Assembly (NCBI GenBank): GCA_030710605.1
Contig: CP092882.1
Span: forward strand, 3,667,106-3,731,105
Length of the DNA: 64,000 nucleotides
Source of the DNA: Cordylochernes scorpioides
Lineage: Eukaryota; Arthropoda; Arachnida; Pseudoscorpiones; Chernetidae
Direction: 5' to 3'
A program made the position numbers and the translations under genes. Below, piece by piece: positions 13,094 through 25,480 of this stretch. Under the pieces are notes generated by a model. It was not told the DNA's origin. It made no database searches and saw only the letters and a program-made list of their open reading frames with translations. Within the stretch, counting starts at the first letter, position 1. Each line of letters begins with the position of its first letter.

Positions 13094-13213
13094 AATTAAA
13101 TTTACTGGCAATGTGTTTCTTTTCCAGGGCTTTTAATATTGCAGTAAAGGTTTGTAGAGATAATATTTGATGTAATTATTGAAAAGAAACACACATTGCC
13201 AGTAAATTTAATT
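13094..13213. repeat. Hairpin-forming inverted repeat (30-bp arms)
   Basis: The arm at 13094-13123 (centre ACTGGCAATGTGTTTC) is the reverse complement of 13182-13213 apart from a 2-base insertion, with a spacer of about 58 bases. It may be a small foldback or MITE-type element. I could not identify a target duplication. Confidence 0.75.
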
Positions 13214-15742
13214 ATTAAAAATTTTATCGATAAATGGCAAATGAATTTATAAAATTATATTATTAATATATACGCATTTAAAACTTAAAAATAACATATT
13301 TTATCTTTTTATTAAATAAAATGTTAGATATTGAGTGAAAAGCCGTTTAAAGTGAAAAAAAAGAGCTATATTTAAAATATCAAAATATTTCACAAAACAG
13401 TTATTTATGACGTTTATATAAAAAGAAAAATTCCCAATACAAATAGCGTATAATTAACAAAAATCTCATTAATAAGGAATTTATTAGATGACTTAGCACA
13501 ATCTAATTTATGTATATGGTAAATGAGCCTTGTTAATAAATCTAAATATTACAAAAGAATATGAGAGCACTTACATTATAGCAGCAATTAATGTGTGTGT
13601 GCCTAACGAGATAGGAAACAATTTGTTGAGGAGCTCGTTATACGCCTCGACAAAAAATTACTTGAAAGTGATAAAGGAGATAATTTATGCATACTTCTTT
13701 ATAATGATGAGAAATATTTTCCTCCGTACACATCCCTATAATTATGCCAAAATATATTTCTATTAGAATTTGGTATTCTTAATAGCTTTGTATCTAATAC
13801 AGGAGGTCGTCTGGTCAATTGTTTTAAATCAAAAAATGGTATTTTTGAAAATATAATCTGACACATGTATTTTTTAAAAAAATGTTTAAACATTTATACT
13901 TTAACACACAAAAAATAATATATTATTTATTATATATCTAAGTGTAGAAAGTGTGAAAAGTATAAAACTATTTATAAGAATTACGTTGCGTTTCACCTAT
14001 ATTCATTCTTCAAAGAAAATAATAAAAAAATTTGCGGAACTCATTATTATTGGCGTTCTAAATAATTTTGTTCTAAATTTTTAATAAAATTATTATATTG
14101 AATTTAAGTTTTTTAAATGAAATATATATACTTTATATTATATTTTTCTTTCACAAAATTCATAGACAGAATTTTAAAACATTTTCCCTATTATCACACA
14201 CAATATCTTTAAAAATAAAATTACATATTTGCAACATTCACAAAAGTTATATATATTTGTTTTTATAAACCATCCTAAATATAAATATTTATGCTGATTA
14301 CTTCACTAATTGGATTTTATTGACATTTGTAGTAAATATCTAAAAAAAAATTTCTTCTCTCTCTTCTGCATCTAAAGCCAATTCTCTTAGTTGCCCCTGG
14401 CAACAGTCGATTTCCTCACTCAACTTCCTCCAACAATGGAATGGAGAAAGGGGGCATCTGGTCATTTCGGACTTTTTTTTCTCTCGACTCTTTCTTTCTC
14501 TTCTCAAATAGAGAGGTCGAGATTACTTGGCCAGACGATTATGTTGTAGGTGCTTTTAGAGGGGTGAATTTAGAGATATTTTTATGATATTGAAAAAACT
14601 TTAATTTATCTCTAAGAACTTGATTCAATTCTCAGAGAAAGAAATATATTTTTCATCAACGAACTATTTTAGAACTGTGGGACCTTTCCAGATTTAAATT
14701 AGCAGACGAATCTGTGGATGAAAAGTGCATAATGACGAATTATATATATACTATACACGCTTTAAGTTCAATATGTAGCACGTGTGATTAAATGACCCTA
14801 CATCTGATGTTTGCTCTTTTTTTTTTTGTCAATCTATGAGTGCAGCGATATTGGGCCTCCACAGTGTTTACCGGGAGACCTGCCCCTGGGTAAACATTCG
14901 TGTCGTTGCCCCCTGGACTTACCACCTGGCAGCGTACCTTCTCTTTCCTTTCCTGATTTGCATATTATAACAACACCGTTATGTCAAATTTGTCACGCTA
15001 TCATAACATATATGCTGTAAAACAGCATAGTCTTTTTTTGCACCAAAAAGCGAATTATCCTCATTTCGTCAAAATCCCCTTTGCTCTTTCTAGCTTTACG
15101 CCATCTATATTTGGACCAAAAATATACATATTAAAACATTATGTTATTCCTTTTAATATGAAATCTGCTATTTCATCTCCTTTTAGAGGCAACAATCTGA
15201 AGCGCTGCAAGAAGCCTTCCCCGTCATATATCAAAAAGGAGAAGCATTCCCTTTGTGTCCGAATTCTCTCCAGGATACCAATAAGAATTAATACGTAACG
15301 AAAGTTGTTTGTTGCATTCTGAACCATTAGAAGACATCTGAACAACATTACATCCCGAAGTCACCAATTTGCCATGAATGTAAACAGTCCAATTCCAATA
15401 CAATATTTGGAAGAAAAAAATCTCTTGAATTTAGTTAACCCTATTCTAGATATAAATTGAGGGTGTGTCATCCCGTGTATGGGTGATTTTACTTTTGTAA
15501 ATTTATTTGAGATTAATTACACAACTATCTAGCTAAAATAAACTGATGCAATGCCTCGAGACATAGAAAATATTAAAGAAATGTTACACAAAAGGATCTT
15601 AATCGCTAAACTTTCAATTTCGCCGCCGCACAAAATTCAGTGTGATAAATGCTGAGACGGGATTTAGAGATTTTTGCATCCTGTTTTATCTTCCGACGTT
15701 TTACAGAAAGCAAAGATAACGTTTTCCCTCCGAGCCATCCTT
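13214..15742. other. Unassigned AT-rich sequence
   Basis: Very AT-rich and low-complexity from 13.2 to 14.3 kb, then more ordinary sequence. Short open frames near 14.8-15.3 kb show no motif, splice context or codon bias. Nothing here is supported as a gene. Confidence 0.5.
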
Positions 15743-15765
15743 GTACACGCTTGTTCGGCGGTACT

Positions 15766-15802
<37 letters not shown>

Positions 15803-15847
15803 GGCCCCTGCGCAAGAATGACACGCAAAATCGTGAAGCGTTCTCCA
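15743..15847 (+). pseudogene. U6 snRNA-like copy, probably a retro-pseudogene
   Basis: The U6 core is unmistakable: TATACTAAAATTGGAACGAT, then ACAGAGA and AGATTAGCATGGCCCCTGCG, then GACACGCAAAA and TCGTGAAGCGTTC. ACAGAGA pairs with the 5' splice site in the spliceosome and the next block is the U4/U6 pairing and catalytic region. Differences from typical animal U6 are a 5' hairpin longer by about 3 bases, an AA/AT change in the internal stem-loop, and GG to GA at the base of that stem matched by CC to TC on the other side. There is no T-run terminator at the 3' end and no clear TATA or PSE upstream. The 11-base string AGCCATCCTTG occurs at 15733-15743 and 15848-15858, like a target duplication, although similar strings recur downstream as a degenerate repeat. 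Confidence 0.8.
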
Positions 15848-16331
15848 AGCCATCCTTGGCGTAAAAATCTTAAACCACCCTTAGTTATGAAGGCTAAAAC
15901 CTCCCCTTTGGTATAGAATCTTAGCTATCCTTAGATATGAAATCTTAAGCCATCTTTAGATATAAAAAGACATAAAAAATAAAAAGATTGGACAGAGACT
16001 TATTCTACTTTATGATTCAATATAAAATTGTGAAGTCGTTTTTTTTTTTTAACTACAAAGATTTCTTACAATGATTTTTTTTTTGTGAGAAATATTTGTG
16101 GTTTTAAATTTATTCTTCTTGTTCATGTGAGTCGCGGTACTCCGAAGGGACGGAGACGAACTATATTTGCATATTGCGCTGTTACCAAATTACTTTGGAT
16201 TTAATGGCTACGTTCGTTAGTACAAGAGTTTTCTCTGAGTAAGCCGTTGTGTGGGGCGCCGATATTTTGCCATCTTGATTTAACTCTACTATGCTTCCTT
16301 TTTTTTTTTAACATGTTAACTTGCGCGATTT
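15848..16331. repeat. Degenerate short tandem repeat, then unassigned AT-rich DNA
   Basis: From 15848 to about 15975 a unit of about 25-27 bases around ATCTTAAGCCATCCTTAGATA recurs in decayed form. The remainder is AT-rich with no feature I can support. Confidence 0.5.
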
Positions 16332-16843
16332 AAATTCTCTACTCTTTTTTATATATATTATTAATTAATAGGAATTGATATTTTGTAATAATCATTTAAA
16401 AAATATATTTTTAAATAAAAAATAATAAGACTCTGGGGTAAATCAAACTCTGCCTTTGCCGGTCCCAAGCCCGGATGAAAAAGGAGGAAGGGGAGCAGTA
16501 ACAAGCTCGCTAAAATACCTGGGCTCAGCTGCCCCGGCTGATAAGCACCCTGTAAGGGCTCCTAATCCGGGGATACAGGATGAGCAGCGTTTGTACTCCA
16601 TGTTAGGAGCGGTTGCACATGGCGTCTGTTCCTCATGTCATAGGCGGCCATTTCTTTTGGAGCTAAGTCGGCCTGCCACTGAGTAGTGCTCCCAGTCTTA
16701 ATGACAAAGGCAGACACATTCTACTTCACCCAGTCATGATGGTTGTCAAAGCAGACACCATCAAAAGTCTCAAGCTTCACAAGCTTGATACCCTAATATG
16801 ATTGAGTGGAGATAAGAAAGAAGAAGAAGAAATTCTCTACTCT
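16332..16843 (+). mobile_element. Retro-insertion with a 14-bp target duplication
   Basis: AAATTCTCTACTCT occurs exactly at 16332-16345 and 16830-16843, bracketing 484 bases. The insert is AT-rich for about 80 bases, then a GC-rich block starting near 16428 (CCGGTCCCAAGCCCGGATG), and ends in an AAG-rich tail just before the right duplication. A long target duplication and a simple-repeat tail fit LINE-type retrotransposition. A short open frame in the GC-rich block shows no domain. I cannot place the family. Confidence 0.65.
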
Positions 16844-17353
16844 GTTAATATATATTTTTTAAATTGTGATTTTAGGATCTTTGCTTTGGAAGACACGATA
16901 CCGAAAAATCTAGAAAATAATCGATAAAAACTCTCTGTTCCTAATTTTATTCCAACAAAACTTGAACGAAATTCCATATTTTACAGCAGGAGATCTTGTG
17001 AGGGATTATTTGAAGAGTCGGGATGAGGAGGAAGGATTTCTTCTCTGTGAGAATTTTGCAATGGGGAGGAAAATGTTTAGCAACTCTAGGAACCTGGGGT
17101 TGGCCAATTGGCGGTGATGAATGCTTGTCAGGGCAATTAAGGGGCTGGGATTCACCTGACCTGCTTCGGATAATCTTTTTAAAGCATAAAAATCGAATTC
17201 TATAATTTTGAAGAATTTATTTTAAAAATAGCCATATTATTCTTGAAGGCGCGTTTTTTGACATAGACAAAAAAAAAAAAAAACTTTTGCAGACTGAAAC
17301 AAGTTTGAACCAAGTGTAAAATGCTATGGACATTTTTTTAGAGGAAAATATTC
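16844..17353. other. Unassigned sequence
   Basis: No gene, RNA or repeat is evident apart from a poly(A) run near 17270. Confidence 0.5.
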
Positions 17354-19700
17354 AGAACAAGGACAACTCCCTTGTTCCACGCCAGCACTGATGGCCATAG
17401 AGCTATCCAGCACAAGGACAACTCCTCTGTCCACCCCAGCACAAGCTATCCAGTACAAGAACCACTCCTCTGTCCACGCCAGCATAGAGCTATCCAGCAC
17501 AAGAACAAGTCCTCTGTCCACGCCAGCACAGAGCTATCCAGTACAAGAACAACTCCCCTGTCCACCCCAGCACAAGCTATTCATCACAAGAACCACTCCT
17601 CTGTCCACGCCAGCATAGAGCTATCCAGCACAAGAACAAGTCCTCTATCCACGCCAGCACAGAGCTATCCAGTACAAGAACAACTCCCCTGTCTGCCCCA
17701 GCACAAGAAATCCAGCACAAGAACCACTCCTCTGTCCACGCCAGCATAGAGCTATCCAGCACAAGAACAAGTCCTCTGTCCACGCCAGCACAGAGCTATC
17801 CAGTACAAGAACAACTCCTCTGTCCACCCCAGCACAAGCTATCCAGTACAAGAACCACTCCTCTGTCCACGCCAGCATAGAGCTATCCAGCACAAGAACA
17901 AGTCCTCTGTCCACCCCAGCACAAGAAATCCAGCACAAGAACCACTCCTCTGTCCACGCCAGCATAGAGCTATCCAGCACAAGAACAAGTCCTCTGTCCA
18001 CGCCAGCACAGAGCTATCCAGTACAAGAACAACTCCTCTGTCCACCCCAGCACAAGCTATCCAGTACAAGAACCACTCCTCTGTCCACCCCAGCACAAGC
18101 TATCCAGCACAAGAACCACTCCTCTGTCCACGCCAGCACAGAGCTATCCAGTACAAGAACAACTCCTCTGTCCACGCCAGCACAGAGCTATCCAGTACAA
18201 GAACAACTCCCCTGTCCACCCCAGCACAAGCTATCCAGCACAAGAACAACTCCTCTGTCCACGCCAGCACAGAGCTATCCAGTACAAGAACAACTCCCCT
18301 GTCCACCCCAGCACAAGCTATCCAGCACAAGAACCACTCCTCTGTCCACGCCAGCATAGAGCTATCCAGCACAAAAACAAGTCCTCTGTCCACGCCAGCA
18401 CAGAGCTATCCAGTACAAGAACAACTCCTCTGTCCACGCCAGCACAAGCTATCCAGTACAAGAACCACTCCTCTGTCCACGCCAGCACAGAGCTATCCAG
18501 CACAAGAACAACTCCTCTGTCCACCCCAGCACAAGCTATCCAGCACAAGAACCACTCCTCTGTCCACGCCAGCACAGAGCTATCCAGCACAAGAACAACT
18601 CCTCTGTCCACGCCAGCACAGAGCTATCCATCACAAGAACAACTCCTCTGTCCACGCCAGCATAGAGCTATCCAGCACAAGGACAAATCCTCTGTTCACG
18701 CCAGCACAGAGCTATCCAGCACAAGGATAACTCCTCTGTTCACGCCAGCATAGAGCTATCCAGCACAAGAACAACTCCTCTGTCCACGCCAGCATAGAGC
18801 TATCCAGCACAAGAACAACTCCTCCGCCAGCACAGAGCTATCCAGCACAAGAACAACTCCTCTGTCCACGCCAGCACAGAGCTATCCAGCACAAGAACAA
18901 CTCCTCTGTCCACGCCAGCATAGAGCTATCCAGCACAAGGACAAATCCTCTGTTCACGCCAGCACAGAGCTATCCAGCACAAGGATAACTCCTCTGTTCA
19001 CGCCAGCATAGAGCTATCCAGCACAAGAACAACTCCTCTGTCCACGCCAGCATAGAGCTATCCAGCACAAGAACAACTCCTCCGCCAGCACAGAGCTATC
19101 CAGTACAAGGAAAACTCCTCTGTTCACGCCAGCACAGAGCTACCCAGCACAAGAACAACTCCTCTGTCCACGCCAGCACAGAGCTACCCAGTACAAGGAC
19201 AACTCCTCTGTCCACGCCAGCACAGAGCTACCCAGTACAAGGACAACTCCTCTGTCCACGCCAGCACAGAGCTATCCAGCACAAGAACAACTCCTCCGCC
19301 AGCACAGAGCTATCCAGCACAAGAACAACTCCTCTGTCCACGCCAGCATAGAGTTATCCAGTACAAGAACAACTCCTCTGTCCACGCCAGCATAGAGCTA
19401 TCCAGCACAAGAACAACTCCTCCGCCAGCACAGAGCTATCCAACACAAGAACAACTCCTCTGTCCACGCCAGCATAGAGTTATCCAGCACAAGAACAACT
19501 CCTCTGTCCACGCCAGCATAGAGTTATCCAGCACAAGAACAATTCCTCCGCCAGCACAGAGCTATCCAGCACAAGAACAACTCCTCTGTCCACGCCAGCA
19601 CAGAGCTATCCAGCACAAGAACAACTCCTCTGTCCACGCCAGCATAGAGTTATCCAGCACAAGAACAACTCCTCCGCCAGCACAGATGGCTACAGAGCCA
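17354..19700. repeat. 44-bp minisatellite, about 53 copies
   Basis: Tandem units of about 44 bases (core GAGCTATCCAGCACAAGAAC, then CTCCTCTGTCCACGCCAG). Variants include TCCAGTACAAG, GCATAGAG versus GCACAGAG, and units about 9 bases shorter that lack TGTCCACG. Both array ends have a variant with GATGGC before the final GAG. Long open frames inside are by-products of the repeat and shift frame from unit to unit. Confidence 0.97.
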
Positions 19701-20939
19701 CCCCAGTCCCAAACCGGTCCCCACGTGGCTTCCCGAATTTGCCAAAGCTGGTGAATTTTATTGACCCCGATCTGTGAGCGTGGGTCAGCAGATGGTGCGG
19801 GGGTTCTTCCCTTGTTTTCTTTGGGCTTTGTACTTTTTATTGTTAGAAATATGTTCTAATCTTGTTTCTAAATACGTCTAGCTGGAAATAAAACTGTTTA
19901 TATTTTATTTTGAAAGGCAAGAATTCTAACATCGATCGGATTGGTGATAGTAACCTGGGCACGTTCATTAAAAAAGAACGACATTTCATTGTACGTGGGA
20001 CCCCGCTACTCTTCTGTATGATTGTACCTCGCCAGGGTTACCAAGCTGAAATCAAGACAGTAGACGAGAATACAATACAGCAGCCATTGTGGCCAGATAT
20101 TGCTGCGTAGACGTTATGCAAATCAAATGGTCGCAGGGTGGGCACTCGGTCGTGACGGGAGAAAGTGGCAACAATGGCGGCTGGGTTCAACAAGGCGTGA
20201 CCTTCCCAACGGTCACCCTGGTCAAAAACATTTAAATATTAATTATGGCCTCACAGAAGCCCCTGAAATAACTTATCTTTTTAATGGTAGTGGTAAAACT
20301 CATCATTATCATAAATTAAAAATCACAGAGTTAAAGAATCAAAGGGAATATTTGACCATATAGAACATGGTATCCACGTGGTAAATGGCCATATGTGTAA
20401 AGTAGGCTTTTTAGCGCTGGGAAAATGCAAATTGAGTTTGTAATGTTTTCTTTCTTTCCCTTAATGCTGAATATTTATGAGGACAGCGTCGAACTTCCAG
20501 TTTTGTCTACACTTGGAAGACTTCCCGTGTCTACCTTTCTGTCGTATCTACATGGATCTACCATCTGTGTCAGTCGAAGAGGCGCTGGAGCCAAATGATC
20601 AGTTTTTGATGCGTTGGGGCACAATTCTCTCAAATATATAAACCATCTTTAGTATCATAATCATTTTTATCAATATTTTTATATATTTATATTGTGGTGT
20701 TTTAGTTTCCCCTGTAGGACATCTTGTGTTCCTTTAGATCAATTAATCGTTGGAAATCTCAGATATATGATATTTTCTGTGAATAAATATAAGAGAGATA
20801 ATACAAATTGACCATTGACCTTAGTTGAAAGGCAGCGATTTGAGAAGTTTTGCAGAAAAAAAAAAACACAGAAGTTAGAAACATAATTGTCACTTGGAAG
20901 TGTTCCAAACTATGTATCTATAATTGAGGGCACAAAACA
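19701..20939. other. Unassigned sequence between two minisatellites
   Basis: No supported gene. Small open frames at 19.9-20.4 kb have no motif. The segment is moderately AT-rich. Confidence 0.5.
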
Positions 20940-22710
20940 TTACTCTGGACTAATGGCACAAACCTGATCTCAGGAATGGGGGCATCGAATTGTAATAAAG
21001 ATGTTTCTGGAATGGTGGCATAAGACATGTTTCAAGAATGAAAGAACAAAACACTCTTTTGGAAAGAAGGCACAAACATGCTTGTGGAATTAAGGCACTA
21101 AAACAGAGCGTTGTAATGAATTTACAAAACATTCTATGGAATGAAGACACAAAACATTACCTGGAGAATGAATACACAGAAAATTATCTGGGATGAAGAC
21201 ACAGAAAATTATCTGTAATGAAGACACAAACATTCTGTGGAATGAAGACACAAAAAATTCTGTGGAATGAAGACACAATAATTCTGTGGAATGAAGGCAC
21301 AAACATTCTGTGGAATGGAGACACAAACATTCTGTGGAATGAAGACACAAACATTCTCTGGAATGAAGACATAAACATTCTCTGGAATGAAGACATAAAC
21401 ATTCTCTGGAATGAAGACACAAACATGTGGAATGAAGACACAAACATTCTGTGGAATGAAGAAACAAACATTCTGTGGAATGAAGTCACAAACATTCTGT
21501 GGAATGAAGACACAAACATTCTGTGGAATAAAGACACAAACATTCTGTGGAATGAAGACACAAACATCCTGTGGAATGAATTCACAAAACATTCTGTGGA
21601 ATGAAGACACAAACATTCTGTGGAATGAAGACACAGAAAATTATCTGGAATGAAGACACAAACATTCTGTGGAATGGAGACACAAACATTCTGTGGAATG
21701 AAGACACAAACATTCTGTGGAATGAAGAACCTTACTGTGGAATGAAGACACAAACATTCTGTGGAATGAAGAAACAATAATTCTCTGGAATGATGACACA
21801 AACAATCTGTAGAATGAAGACACAAACATTCTGTGTAATGGAGAGACAAACATTCTGTGGAATGAAGAACCTTACTGTGGAATGAAGACACAAACATTCT
21901 GTGGAATGAAGACACAAACATTCTGTGGAATGAAGAACCTTACTGTGGAATGAAGACACATACATTCTGTGGAATGAAGACACAAACATTCTGTGGAATG
22001 AAGAACCTTACTGTGGAATGAAGACACATTCTGTGGAATGAAGACACAAACATTCTGTGGAATGAAGAACCTTACTGTGGAATGAAGACACATTCTGTGG
22101 AATGAAGACACAAACATTCTGTGGAATGAAGAACCTTACTGTGGAATGAAGACACAAACATTCTCTGGAATGAAGACACAAACATTCTGTGGAATGAAGA
22201 CATATTCTGTGGAATGAAGACACAAAACATTATCTGGAATGAAGACACAAACATTCTGTGGAATGAAGATATAAACATTCTGTGGAATGAAAATACAAAC
22301 ATTCTCTGGAATGAAGACACAAAACAGTTTTTGGAGTGAAGACACAAAGCATTTTCTGGAATGAAGACACAAACATTCTGTGGAATGAAGACACAATAAT
22401 TCTCTGGAATGAAGACACAAACATTCTGTGGAATGAAGACACATTCTCTGGAATGAAGACACAAACATTCTATGGAATGAAGACACAATAATTCTCTGGA
22501 ATCAAATTCCCAAACATATTCTAAAGAATAACATTCATCTGGAATGGGTCATAAACGTTACAATGAAGGCAACAAACATTTCTCTGTAAAACATACCTCT
22601 GGAATGAAGGCACAAAATAGGATTCAGGAATGGGCCACAAAATACAAATCTGGAATGAAGGCGCGTAACATTTCTTTGGAATGAAGGCCCAAAAGTAGCT
22701 CGGGGATAAG
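20940..22710. repeat. 24-bp minisatellite with diverged edges
   Basis: The core unit is TGTGGAATGAAGACACAAAC plus ATTC (24 bases), most regular at 21220-22510 and decaying outward to about 20940 and 22710 into longer GGAATGAAGGCACAAA-type units. Shorter units with AAGAACCTTAC recur at 21720-22140. Because 24 is divisible by three, frames on both strands stay open and read as repeated octapeptides; these are not evidence of a gene. Confidence 0.95.
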
Positions 22711-24174
22711 GACATTATGAACACAAAACTTGTCTATTTGAGACGTTATGAGGGAGGGGTTGTACCTCAATAGCCACCATTGTTGGGGCTGCTACATGGT
22801 ACGTCGTCCTGTTCCTGTGCGTCCTCAAGGATGAAGATAATGGGATGGAATGTTTCCTTCTTTGGGACATGGCTTGGGCGTCAAATGTAGAACCCTCTAG
22901 GCGATAAAGAATGCCTCACTTGGAAGACAGTCATTTATAATCCGATGGAAGATTACTAAGGGATGTTTACATTGGGAGGCTTAACTTGTCTATTCTCAGC
23001 ACGAGGAATGTCTAGAAATTTCGACCAGTCTCGGCTAGCCTCCGTCACGGTTGACAATCCCGGCGAACAAAGCAAGAACCGCTGTATTGGCGACAACGCG
23101 GGGAGATCGTCCAATACAACCAACGTACGGAAGACATCGAACAACTTACCTAGCAGCAAGACTTCCAGCGGAGTAACGCCGGTGGGGCGAACACGTGACC
23201 AGATGGGCCAATGGGCGGCCGTGAGGAGGGGGGAACAAGTTGGGAACGACCTTGCCCTTCGGGCGGTCAAATTCGGGTCTTCCTTGGTGCACCTCGGCTT
23301 CAGGAATTTCGCCCCCAGCTTGTCACCAGGACTCTTGTGACAGTGCACTGCGTTCGCTCCAGGAATGTCAACTTTGGCTGGGCTCGCACCGAACTTTGAT
23401 TAGGTTCACACGGATTGGCTCAAATTCTTGAACATAGATACTTGAACCCCGCAGAGCGAATGGTCGACTCAACAAGATTCGTTTAGCTTCAAGAACTACC
23501 GGCTCAAATTCAGTTTTCTGTGAACTTGTTCTCTCCCGTCACAATGATTCTCACCATTCTTTGTCAACTTTGGCCTAGTACAGGAGCATTTTGAAGCCGT
23601 GTTCCTTTGTTTACCTATTTCAGTAGAGCGTTTTTCCAGCAGTTTTTTTTTTTATACCTATTTTCACATGTTTCATTGGAACCCTATCTACAGTAGCGAG
23701 TTCTCTTTTTGTTTTCCCTTACGGCCGTTAAATTGTTCCTGTGAACACCTTCTGTTCGATGGCGTCGGCAGACTTTATTGATGGCTGGATTGTGGTAAAC
23801 CCGGACGTGTCATAAAGACACAACAATGACCGACTCGGTGGAAACCCGGGTCCAACGGTTAACCCGATGTATCAGGAAAGTGGAGTCAAGCAGCAGAGAC
23901 GACTTCCTGTTAGGTGGGAGATATGACCCACTTCCTGCTGCTCCAATCTACAGTGGAGAAAGTTGCGCAGTCGACCTACTGCGCATAATCCAAGTAACAA
24001 TGGGCGCTCCGAGGCAAGCGTGCTCCACCGCACCTGGTGATGTCAATAATGATGATGAAGGAAGTGCAATGGGTTGAAATCAATCGGCTGAACGCCACGC
24101 CGATATCGATTTGACAGAGGGGCGACAAAGTAACTGTCAGCTTGGGTCGTAGTTTTGTTTATTCTTTGGTTTCT
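22711..24174. other. Unassigned; GC-richer patch with a possible minus-strand exon end
   Basis: The stretch 22950-23430 is GC-richer and open in several frames. On the minus strand a GCTAG|GTAAGT donor would end an exon at 23150, with an open frame reaching back to about 23348. I see no acceptor or known domain, so coding is only a possibility. The rest is featureless. Confidence 0.25.
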
Positions 24175-24470
24175 CCAGTGACGCCATATTGTTCAATCCC
24201 TAGGTCTCCATCCTGTCCAATTCTTCCTATCGTTCTTTCTACATTCACTTTACCCTAAACAACTTTCTCCATCAATCCATTTTCTGTCCCATTATATCTC
24301 CCATCCAATTCTTCTGTCATTTTCTGACCACCGTCAACAGACCTCTCCCAAACCTCTCAAGACTTCTCCATTCCTGTCAACCATTCTCCCCAGATCCACA
24401 GTCTAAATTTTTCCTTCCTCTGTATTCTCTCCATTGAACATGTCAACACTCCTCTCTAACTCCTGACTAA
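24175..24470. repeat. Pyrimidine-rich dispersed repeat, copy A
   Basis: It begins near GTGACGCCATA and keeps the same phrase order as copy B at 25165-25480: CCAATTCTTCCT, CCATCAATCCATTT, TATATCTCCCATCC, CCGTCAACAGACC, CTTCTCCATTC, then ATTCTAAAT-type sequence. The copies differ at many positions, so the duplication is old. No coding is evident. Confidence 0.6.
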
Positions 24471-25164
24471 GCCTCAGCAGCTTCTTCCCGGAAAGTTCTG
24501 TTGTCCAAAGTGTGGTTTGGCCATCGAGCAAGGAACTTAGAGGAAGAGATGGAAGCTGACGGTGATGAGTTTCTAAAAGACAAAAGCTTGGCGAGCTTTC
24601 GGACAATAACGTCCAGGCAAGTTTCAGTGGATTTCACAGATGTCTGCAATCCTCGGGGCCGTAAAGAGAATAAAAGAAAGGTCCAAATATGGAGCAATCC
24701 CTCGAAATGACTTAAAATTTATCTTGATTATTCAAAACTCTTTTTTTAATATCCAATCTGGAAGTGCTTCCTTGTTCTTAAAAGAAAGAAAGAGTCGTGC
24801 GATCAGGAGCTGGAACTCCGTGTTTCTAAGGAGGAGCGGGGGGAGATATGCAAATTAAATTGATGGTTTAGATGAATCCCTTTATCACAAACAGAATTAC
24901 CATTGATACATCTTTTTCACAAATATTCAATTTGCGATGTTAAACTTTTTTTTTTTTTATAGACTAATATTTGAAAATATATATCAAAATTTTTATTGAT
25001 AAATTGATTTTTAACAAAAATAAACGTTGCGTCCAATATGCATATATGGTATTAGCGAGAGAAGTGCCAGAGTAATGGCACCAAAATCTTGAACATATGG
25101 TAGATACGGGGAAACATGTTTTTAATGTTTGAACTTTGTCCCATTTCTTCAGTTTCTCTTCTCT
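24471..25164. other. Unassigned sequence
   Basis: A balanced-composition patch at 24480-24700 is open on both strands but has no motif or splice-site pair I trust. The rest is AT-rich. Confidence 0.4.
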
Positions 25165-25480
25165 AAGCAGGTTTCCAGTGACGCCATACTTCTCTATCTT
25201 GAGTTCTTTACTTCTTCCTAACTTCCCATCCAGTCCATCAGTCCAATTCTTCCTACCGTTCTCTTTCCATCCATTTTACCTTCCAGTACTTTCTTCATCA
25301 ATCCATTTCCTCTTACTATATCTCCCATCCAAATATTCTGTCTATTTCTGATGACCACCACCGTCAACAACAGACCTCGTTCCTCTCCCAAACTTCCCAA
25401 AACTTCTCCATTCTCCAGATCCTATCAACCATTCTTTCCTCCAGTTCCATATTCTAAATACTTCCAGCATTCCTTCAATT
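25165..25480. repeat. Pyrimidine-rich dispersed repeat, copy B
   Basis: The second copy of the repeat at 24175-24470, in the same orientation and about 1 kb away, starting at GTGACGCCATACTTC. Confidence 0.6.

Noticed and set aside
17324-18611. Long tryptophan-rich frames on the minus strand
   Set aside because: They fall inside the 44-bp minisatellite; the period is not a multiple of three and the frames shift with unit variants, so they are repeat by-products.
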